Source of the DNA: Clarkia xantiana subsp. parviflora | Taxonomy: Eukaryota; Streptophyta; Magnoliopsida; Myrtales; Onagraceae | Reading direction: 5' to 3' | DNA: 64,000 nt | Assembly: GCA_036873135.1 (NCBI GenBank) | Contig: JAPTYO010000007.1 | Location: forward strand, 2,338,763 to 2,402,762 | Shown here: positions 56,397 to 64,000 of the stretch, in pieces | Numbering within the stretch: the stretch's first letter is position 1 | Layout of the letters: the number at the start of each line of letters is the position of its first letter | Made by a program: the position numbers and the translations under genes | Notes under the pieces: generated by a model | Told to the model about the DNA's origin: nothing | Databases searched by the model: none | Seen by the model: only the letters and a program-made list of their open reading frames with translations

Positions 56397-58913
56397 TCAT
56401 CGTTCCTGATTTGGGATATGTGATGGACGCCCCCACTCATTAATCAACGTGGTATATGTAATCTCATCCAAAGAAATTTCTTGCCTGGACATGAGTTCGG
56501 AAATTCTAAAAGCTGCATCTACCTTTCCATCTTTGCATAATCCATTTACCAACGTGTTATAAGTAACTGTATCCAGTGCGATTCCAAGTTTTAGCATCTC
56601 AGTCACAAGCTTATTTGCTTTTGCTATATTACCAATCTTACAATATCCATCAATCATAACAGTGTAAGTATACTTGTTAGGATGAATATTGTGCAAAAAC
56701 ATGTGCCGGAACACAATCTCAGCCTTCTCCATCTGACCTAATTGACAGTAACCATGAACGAGTGGGGTATAACAGAAGACATCAGGAACCAATCCCTCTT
56801 CTCTCATTTCCTGTAGAAGGGCCTCTGCATCTTCCATTGATCCAATATTACACATTCCATGCACGAGAGAAGAATAAGTGGAACAAGTAGGAGGAATGCC
56901 ATTGTTTTTCATCTCATCACGAAACCTCCTGGCCGAAGCAATATCTCCTCTATTACAGTATCCTTTAATAAGCACATTATAAACGACATTATTTAACTTT
57001 ACTTTCTGAGAAATCAACTCATTGAAAAGCTTTTCAGCCTCTTCAACTTTGCCAGCCTTGCAGTACCCATCCATAATGATGCCATAAGAAAATATATTCG
57101 GAACCACACCATCTATTCTGCATTCATCCCAAAGTTCCATAGCTTTTTCCATGTTACCTTTATAACAAAGGCAACTCAAAAGAGAATTGACGGTGCAAAT
57201 ATCTGGCTGCAAACCTTTCTCCATCATCTCAGCCATAAGCGTAAAAGCATCCTCAACTTTTCCCTTCCTACAACTGCTCCATATGCGTGCGTTATAGGTG
57301 TAGTGATCCATCTCCAACCCCTTAAGAAGCATTTCCTTCAGAACCCTTTCAACTTCTTCAATTCTGTCAGCTTTACAAAGACGATCAATCAGAGCATTTG
57401 ATGTCACTTTGTTGGGTGTATATCCTTTACCTACTAATGAATACCATAATTCAATTGCATCCAAGTACTTTTGGTTCTCACACAGTCCACAAACCAATGT
57501 AGTCAGCAACCTATCATTTGGTCTCAAATTTCTTAACAACATCTCCTTAACGAGATACAAAGCACGATCAAAGTTATATGTTAAACATAACCAATGGATA
57601 ACAGAACTATAGGAACCCATGCTTACGGCAAATCCATTTGATAGCATCTCCTCCAATAAACGATAAGCTTGCTCCCCCTCCTTGCACGACAGACATCCCT
57701 TAATAAGCGAATTCAGAGTAATTGAGTTTGGTGGTACCCCCTTGGATGCCATTTCATCCCTTATCTTCAGGGCCTCGCTTAGTTTTCCAGCTTTACAGAA
57801 CCCAGAGATCAGTGTGTTATACACAACATCATTTAAATGAAACCCTTTTTCTGAGAGTTCTTTCTTGAGAACATTGACAGCATCAAAATTAGCTAAATTT
57901 ATTGAACCATTAATGAGAATACTATACACTTTAAGGGTGGGTCTCAAACCATCCTTTATCATCTTCTCTTTTAGCTGAAATGCTTCAACTATCCTCCCAT
58001 TCTTGCACAATCCATCAATTATCACATTATAAGTAACATCAGTAGGAGACGAACCCAGCTCTTCCATTCTCTGAAACAATCCAGTTGCAGCCTCCATATT
58101 TCCCACTTTACAGAATGCATTAATTGCTGTAGTGCACAAGTAAACATCAAGAGCAACACCAGAAGACATAATGTCAAAAACTTGGCAACATTTTTCCGGC
58201 TCATTTGCTTTGATCAAGAAGTTCAGCAAAAAATTGCACGTTTTCAAGGATGGAAACAACCCTTTTCCAGCTAGCACCATAAAAACATCAATAGCATAAT
58301 GTGAACCTCTATTTGTAAACTGAGTACAGCAAGCATGTACCAAAGCATCCAATGCCTGACCGACAAGGATGGGCTGAGGCAATAATGTTAGCTCGGCCAA
58401 TGCATTAGCAATCTCAATGTGGGGTTGCCTGCTGCCGTCTGACAGCAGGGGTAGCTGCCTGTTGATCAAGCGAATGAAAATCACTCTTGTAGGCTCCCAA
58501 AACTTCGAATGATTTGAAGAGACAAGCAAATGAATCAGGAGGCAGTAAGCTCGGGGTGTAAACTGAAACTTAAAGGATTCGGTCGCAAAGTGAAAGAATT
58601 GGTAGGCTGTTCTAGGGTTGACATCCGATAAGGCTGACTGAAAAATAGTCTCGAATTGATGAGGCGATAAGCTGAGGATGAGAGATTTACACTGGGAAGC
58701 ATTGAGGGTTGATCTGGAGAGAAGGGAAGACACCGATTTGATCAAGTTCTGATTGGGCAGCTGTGGCAGAGGCGGAGGAAGAGGCAGCGGCGGCTGGTCG
58801 CGTAGCAGGGTACTGGATGTGGCCCTGGTTAAGAAGCGAGGATTAGGAACGTGGAGTAGGTTTGTCTTGGAGATGGCAACTCTCCTCAAATCCATGTAGC
58901 TTGATCGAAGCAT
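56397..58913 (-). CDS. P-class pentatricopeptide repeat protein, organelle-targeted
   Basis: Intronless, 838 residues. PPR proteins of the P class bind organelle RNA and affect its stability, processing or translation. The N-terminus is rich in Arg, Ser, Thr and Leu with few acidic residues (MLRSSYMDLRRVAISKTNLL) and looks like a transit peptide. It is followed by a proline-rich stretch (PPLPLPPPLPQLP, about 42-54). From about residue 205 to 830 run 17-18 tandem 35-residue motifs, recognisable by VTYNxLIxGLCKxG-type helices (VTYNVIIDGLCKNGRI, VVYNTLISGFCKAGKL, YTYTVMIDGYCKIGNI). No E, DYW or SMR domain follows; the protein stops in NEWGRPSHIPNQER. It resembles Arabidopsis At4g19440 as I recall it. 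An alternative start at Met7 is possible. Confidence 0.93.
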   Translation of the reverse strand: MLRSSYMDLRRVAISKTNLLHVPNPRFLTRATSSTLLRDQPPLPLPPPLPQLPNQNLIKSVSSLLSRSTLNASQCKSLILSLSPHQFETIFQSALSDVNPRTAYQFFHFATESFKFQFTPRAYCLLIHLLVSSNHSKFWEPTRVIFIRLINRQLPLLSDGSRQPHIEIANALAELTLLPQPILVGQALDALVHACCTQFTNRGSHYAIDVFMVLAGKGLFPSLKTCNFLLNFLIKANEPEKCCQVFDIMSSGVALDVYLCTTAINAFCKVGNMEAATGLFQRMEELGSSPTDVTYNVIIDGLCKNGRIVEAFQLKEKMIKDGLRPTLKVYSILINGSINLANFDAVNVLKKELSEKGFHLNDVVYNTLISGFCKAGKLSEALKIRDEMASKGVPPNSITLNSLIKGCLSCKEGEQAYRLLEEMLSNGFAVSMGSYSSVIHWLCLTYNFDRALYLVKEMLLRNLRPNDRLLTTLVCGLCENQKYLDAIELWYSLVGKGYTPNKVTSNALIDRLCKADRIEEVERVLKEMLLKGLEMDHYTYNARIWSSCRKGKVEDAFTLMAEMMEKGLQPDICTVNSLLSCLCYKGNMEKAMELWDECRIDGVVPNIFSYGIIMDGYCKAGKVEEAEKLFNELISQKVKLNNVVYNVLIKGYCNRGDIASARRFRDEMKNNGIPPTCSTYSSLVHGMCNIGSMEDAEALLQEMREEGLVPDVFCYTPLVHGYCQLGQMEKAEIVFRHMFLHNIHPNKYTYTVMIDGYCKIGNIAKANKLVTEMLKLGIALDTVTYNTLVNGLCKDGKVDAAFRISELMSRQEISLDEITYTTLINEWGRPSHIPNQER

Positions 58914-59315
58914 TGATTCGCTAATTGAATAATTCGTAGGGGTTTTAGAGACAGTCTGGAGGAGGAGCCGCCATCACAGGGGGATTTAGTGTTGCTTGAA
59001 GAAATTGAGAGAGAGGCGGTAATAGAAACACGCTGCAGTCTAGAAGACCAATAGAGGAGGAAAGGGAATCGCTTTTAGATATTAGGAGTTGGTTGAGATG
59101 GAGAAACAACCAAGACGGCTGGTGATGGCTAGAGCTCACACAGTCCCGACCGAGACTAGACAACTAGAGAGAGGAGGGTGACGAAGAGGCCACGAATCCG
59201 GTGAAGGCTTTACCGTGAAGTGATTAAAAATCAGGCTAGTGTTAGTGTAGTTAAAACGTACGGTACCATCGCCGCGTTTATCGCTTTGTTTCCCGTTTGT
59301 TGCAAACCACATTCC
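58914..59315 (-). promoter_or_regulatory. PPR gene upstream region
   Basis: Less AT-rich than other spacers, with GA/CT-rich stretches. No TATA box was identified, which is usual for PPR genes. A hAT MITE begins at 59324, about 410 bp from the start codon. Confidence 0.4.
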
Positions 59316-59323
59316 GGCCCATC

Positions 59324-59444
59324 TAGGGGTGGCAACGGTCACGGGTAATCCGTGACCCGCGGGCCCGCCCCGATTTTGATCCGTTGACCCACGATTCGTG
59401 ACTCGTGGGGCGGGTACGATTTTGGGTCGCCCCGCCCCGTATGT

Positions 59445-59526
<82 letters not shown>

Positions 59527-59827
59527 CACGTATTTATATAAAACTATATAGGTAATATAATACATAGTTAAAATAATTAGGATTTGTAAATTGTATTTGG
59601 ATTTGAAGTTAAATTTTTTATTTGTGATTTAAATTTTAAATTGAATTTGTATATGGTAAATATAGAATTTAGGGTTTGTATCGCTAATAATATATTATGT
59701 ACAATAATAGGTGACCCGCGAGTCGATCCGCCCCGCGAACTGTGTGGGGCGGGTACGTGTCGACCATCTCGACCCGCGGGGCGGGTACGGGGTAAGCGAT
59801 ACCCGACCCGCCCCGTTGACAACCCTA
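59324..59827. mobile_element. hAT-type MITE, GC-rich-ended family, copy 2 (504 bp)
   Basis: Starts TAGGGGTGGCAACGGTCACG and ends CCCCGTTGACAACCCTA. Perfect 8-bp duplication ggcccatc at 59316-59323 and 59828-59835. The interior is the same as 18270-18748 except that a short (TA)n has grown to about 78 bp. Confidence 0.9.
59447..59524. repeat. (AT)n microsatellite inside the hAT MITE
   Basis: About 39 uninterrupted AT units. The sister element has only about five units at the same internal position (18420-18430). Confidence 0.95.
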
Positions 59828-59835
59828 GGCCCATC

Positions 59836-60986
59836 CGTGCAGCTCTCAGATAATCTTACATTATGATGATTATTTTATTTTATATATTATTTTAATATGT
59901 AAATACTTAATAAGATAATATTATGTAATATGATATATATGTATATATAATCTGTTAGGTTTTAATTTAAGTATATTAAATAATTATTAGTGCTATTATG
60001 TTTCATTTTGTTAATGAATTATATATAATTTTACTTACGTAGAATGCATTTATAGTTGATACTTACTTAGTGACAGAATTAAATCCTTATTTTATAGTTT
60101 TAACTAATTTGAAGTCATTTATATTTGAAAGATAAAATTGGCAAATATGTGAGCTGAGTACTGAAATCACAATGTTAATTCGATGTGTTTTAATTCGTAA
60201 CAGGACCCATAAATCCATTTTTTTTTTATCATAGATCGTCATATGCTTAGGTGTTTAATTCATTATTCCTTAAATAATTTAAGTTTCTAGTTATACTTAT
60301 AATGAACTAGTGGTGACTCTCTAAAAATCATGCTTTTCAAACCATTCACCACCGGTCGAATTTTAAGGTTCAACATATGTTATAAACATATAATTTTATT
60401 TTAATTTCTTAGAGAAATATTTTTACAAAACTAAATAAATTTAATTATTAAAATATATTAGTAAAATAATTATGAATTAAAATTTAATATTAATGTAACT
60501 GGAAGCTTGAGAGAAGATGAATATTTCTTAATAAGTTTTTTTTATTGTTTTTATAGAAATGAGAAACAACATGAGCATGCTACAAATATTACTCTCCAGA
60601 TGAGGTCACCTAAGAACACCCGTGCGATAAGAAAACGTTATTCTTATGATAACGTTCAAAATAATTATTCTTTGTAATAGTGGAAGAGGAAAACATATTT
60701 CAAACCTTAACATTTGGTTAACTTACAAATTGGTCTTTAGGATTTTATTTTGAATAACAATTGTCAATAATGAGGTAATGCATCGGGTTCTAACATGTAT
60801 CATGGTCGGAAATGATGTAACAGTAAATAAAATCATTCAAATGAAACCTAGTATGGTAAATATAAAACATATATGTATCTAGCTGATCAACAACAATGAA
60901 ATCTTCTTATCTTCAAATCAATTATCAATATGTCATTTGATAAATACATATAGACGTACGCAACCACCCTAAATGAAACAACCTAA
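59836..60986. other. Intergenic, no gene seen
   Basis: Strongly AT-rich spacer between the PPR promoter side and the 3' end of the GT4 gene. No repeats with readable borders. Confidence 0.4.
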
Positions 60987-63275
60987 TTAATGGTACATAC
61001 AAAACGAATCATTCTTAATACAAAGGAACAATCTCTCATACGCCAAGGCCATCTTCTTGGCTGCAAACATGGATTCTGCATATTTCCGGCAAGCTCGCCC
61101 TCTCTCCGCCATCCTCACCGGCCCTTCCCCAATCGCTTCTTCAAGAACCTCCACGAGCGATTCCACATTCGGTGAGAACATAAACCCGAACTCATCCTCG
61201 ACTACCACCGTACCCTTTATGCTCGGGAACCTAGTAAGAATAAAGATAAAACATAATCTGATACTATATTGAAAATATATATACTCCTAATATAACTTAA
61301 TTTGCGTATAATAAAATATATTTTTCTCTAATACCTGGAAGCCATAACGGGCTTTCCGCTCATCATTGCTTCCATCAACGTGAGGTCGAGCCCCTGAGGT
61401 CTCAGGGTCGGGTTCACGAATAAATCGATCGAGTTGTAAAAAGCGCGTAGTTTTCCGGGGTTTAGGGACCCAAGTACGATAACACGGTGGCCGAGGTCTC
61501 GGTACCGTTGCTCCCATGGCCCGGACCCTGCAACAATAAGGTAGACGCCATGGTGCTTGGCGATGAGCTCCGAGATGGCTTGATAGAGCAATGGGTGGCC
61601 TTTGTCCCGAACCAACCTCCCTGCTACTCCGAGGACAAGAGTGGCATTTGAAGGCACCCCAAATTTCGACCTACAATCATGTAGCTAGCTATGATTGAAT
61701 TGAAGACATTGAATAATATTGCATATGTCTATCACTTCTTACTCAAAATCTGCCTCCTTGACATCCCACACTCACTTAATAATATTAATTTAGTTATAAA
61801 ATAAATAATAATACAGAAATTAAAAATCAAATGAGTTAAATTTTACACACAAAATTCAATAATACGAATTTCTCAAAACTTACAAAAATATATAATATAT
61901 TTTTTTTGGGCAACCATATAAATTTTAGGCTTAATTTTCAATTTGCTAACAACCGTTTGCGCACTTGGAAAATTTACTATAGCTGAACTTTTTAGATAAC
62001 TTGCTAGGTTATGTTCGCTCGTAGAAAAATGCTAACTTTGTGAAATATTTATTATAATTTGAACATAATTGATTACGCAGGTTGCAAGTGATTATACAAA
62101 AACAGAAGACAGACATATAACTACAGAATTGAAGTCATCCACACACTCATTCATAATTAATTAATTATGTATCCACATAACTGAAATTACAAGGTATCAT
62201 TCTAACATGAGAAAATCAAATCCCGTCACATTTTTCATGAGTTCAATTCCATCATTTTAGGCATGTTTCTCGATCATATTTTATTTTATTTTAAATTATG
62301 TCTCGGCCAAGAGACAAATTTTGTCCAAATTAGACAAAATATTTGTCATAACTAGTAATTTGTCTATACTCTATATTGAAAACCTAAGGTAGAAATTTTT
62401 TTTTAAAAAAATTCATATAGCAATTTGTTTAAGAGCTCAAACGTATAACCCTAAATTTTAATTAAAATGAATTTTTTTTTTACCTCCTTAACATCCCTCT
62501 TTACCTGCCTCCCTGTCCCCTTTCGGCTCAAAATCCCCACCTACTCCCTCTTCTAACTTCTAAGTGAAGAAATACTAGTTTACGTACTAAAAAATGCATC
62601 ATGTAAAGTTTAATATGCAAAATGAAGACATATAATAATATACAGGCTCATGACGTGAAAATAATAATGCATCTTTAATTATTTAGATTGATAATAGTTA
62701 AATCATTGAGTTTGAGACCCGGAAATCCAGGTTGCGTCACATTGAAGAATAAGAACAAGACAGTAAAAAGAAAGACATTAAAGCTAGCTAAGCTAACTAG
62801 GTTAAGTATACACGACGACGTAACGAAGTTGTATAGTGTACGTACCTGAAATCACGGCCTAGTAGTGAGTCTTGACCGAAGTCGTTCTGATCGACACCGT
62901 TGAGGATAACATGAACCCTTTTGGTCGGAATCTGGTACACGTCACGCAGCATCTCCCCGCAGCTGTCGCTGATGGCAACATGGTGAGCGTAGCTCTTGAA
63001 GAAACGGATCTCGTTCAGCACTTTCGGGATCACGCCCTGAACGCTCTGTGTGAACTCCGGCGTTAAAGACTCGTGCTCCGGCCGAAGCGCCAGATCCTGG
63101 TATATGTCCGACTGCAGGCTCTCTAGGGCGATCCCGTGCCACGATGCCACCAGGTTTGGGAGCTTACGAGCCATCCAGTGCGGCAGAGCGACGCTCTCCG
63201 AGTGGATCGCGTCGAAGGGCTCTACTTGGTTCTCCGCCTCGAACTGCTCCCACGCCTTGTTATACCGCCACTTGC
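60987..63275 (-). CDS. GT4-family glycosyltransferase, 3' part, 5' end outside the window
   Basis: Retaining glycosyltransferase of the GT-B fold, of the plant group that includes Arabidopsis At1g75420/At1g19710 as I recall them; substrate unknown. Three last exons on the minus strand: 63275-62846, 61670-61335, 61230-60987, about 336 residues, junctions AG|G in frame. The first visible exon starts in mid-codon at an acceptor and reads KWRYNKAWEQFEAENQVEPF, then DAIHSESVALPHWMARKLPN and HGIALES. The donor-binding half follows: VAGRLVRDKGHPLLYQAIS, IVAGSGPW, VIVLGSL, and the EX7E region as QGLDLTLMEAMMSGKPVMAS, where the first Glu is Gln. The C-terminal exon carries GTVVVEDEFGFMFSPNVESL. Upstream exons were not found in the last 725 bases, so the start lies beyond 64000. 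Confidence 0.9.
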
Positions 63276-63576
63276 CTGCACGAAGTTCGTTTATTTGTAT
63301 ACAAAATTATTGCATGGCGCAGGTTCGTAATTCAACTAGGTAGCAATTAATCACGCTAGATACCTGCGCGCGCTACGTGCGTGTTCGTTGTAATAGTGTT
63401 ACAATGGCAATATGTATTTGGTTAAATGTAATGATATTACCAAATAGTTTTTCTAATATATAACAAACGGATCATTAATCCGCATTTGTATAGGAGTACT
63501 TTGTTGTTTGTAATTTTATCGAATACATAGTTGATAGTTCTAGATTTATCTAATTTTGTTTGTTAGATGTTTTTTT

Positions 63577-63610
<34 letters not shown>

Positions 63611-64000
63611 ATTAAATATTGTTAAAATAATTTTTCGCATTATTTCTCAAATTAAAAATTTCAAAATTATAAATCGAAACATTGTAATGCCAAAACAAAT
63701 ATTGCAAATTAAACAGGTATTTTATAACAGAATCGAAACTTGGAAAATATTATTGTTGTGGTAAATCGATCTAAACAAAATGTATGTATGTATTATATAT
63801 TGACTTATTTCTTTCAGTTTTTCTAAATGTGTATTGACTGACTTCTCGTCACTTAAAAAAAAACTAATAATCCAAACTAATCGGTTGGTTATAACAACTA
63901 ACTGATAAACTAACTGATAAACTAAGTTGTAATTTTATGATGAATGGACTTTGAGTTTGGTTGGAAATGGAGCTGCCCACTTTGAGTACGAAATTGCATG
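63276..64000. other. GT4 intron sequence to the window edge
   Basis: Very AT-rich, with (TA)n at 63579-63607. No coding exon recognised; presumed intron of the GT4 gene. Confidence 0.5.

Noticed and set aside
57409..57612. Plus-strand frame inside the PPR gene
   Set aside because: Antisense shadow of the PPR coding sequence.
1..64000. tRNA, rRNA, snRNA and known miRNA genes
   Set aside because: No cloverleaf A/B boxes or familiar mature miRNA sequences were noticed by eye; a tRNAscan or miRNA search would be decisive.

Overview
This window is nuclear DNA of a flowering plant, very probably a core eudicot. The genes are split by short AT-rich GT-AG introns, the intergenic space is AT-rich, and every recognisable protein is a land-plant family. 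Nothing in it fixes the species.

Genes from left to right: the 5' half of XEG113, an extensin arabinosyltransferase (minus, cut by the left edge); a CYP707A abscisic acid 8'-hydroxylase (plus); an intronless NDR1/HIN1-like LEA_2 membrane protein (plus); a PRONE-type RopGEF closest to ROPGEF14 (plus); an ALKBH8-type tRNA hydroxylase with RRM and 2OG-Fe(II) domains (plus); a 12-coding-exon pectin acetylesterase (minus); a small unrecognised intronless gene (minus); a BAHD acyltransferase (plus); a P-class PPR protein of 838 residues (minus); and the 3' half of a GT4 glycosyltransferase (minus, cut by the right edge). Exon borders were set by hand from GT-AG sites and tested by reading-frame continuity across each junction.

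About half of the window is non-coding and rich in small DNA transposons whose target-site duplications can be read directly. These are hAT-type elements (8-bp TSD), Mutator-like fold-backs (9-bp TSD), PIF/Harbinger-type MITEs (TAA/TTA), one CACTA-type MITE (TTA), probable Helitron 3' ends, and a truncated, decayed Ty3/gypsy element with one LTR, a primer-binding site and gag remnants. The most striking structure is a 691-bp nearly perfect palindrome (7874-8564) with a perfect 9-bp TSD, whose arms are themselves built of palindromic satellite-like units.

The genes do not form one pathway. Three act on the cell wall or its phenolics (XEG113, pectin acetylesterase, probably the BAHD enzyme). 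CYP707A removes abscisic acid, the RopGEF activates ROP GTPases, and ALKBH8 and the PPR protein act on RNA. Gene order partly echoes Arabidopsis as I recall it (CYP707A1, PAE and PPR neighbours on chromosome 4; ROPGEF14 near ALKBH8 on chromosome 1), which suggests ordinary inherited synteny rather than a dedicated cluster. I found no tRNA, rRNA, CRISPR or clearly novel multi-gene system. The new-looking signals are mainly transposon architecture, a stop/start-overlapping uORF at the LEA_2 gene, a heme-loop substitution in CYP707A and one unrecognised small gene.
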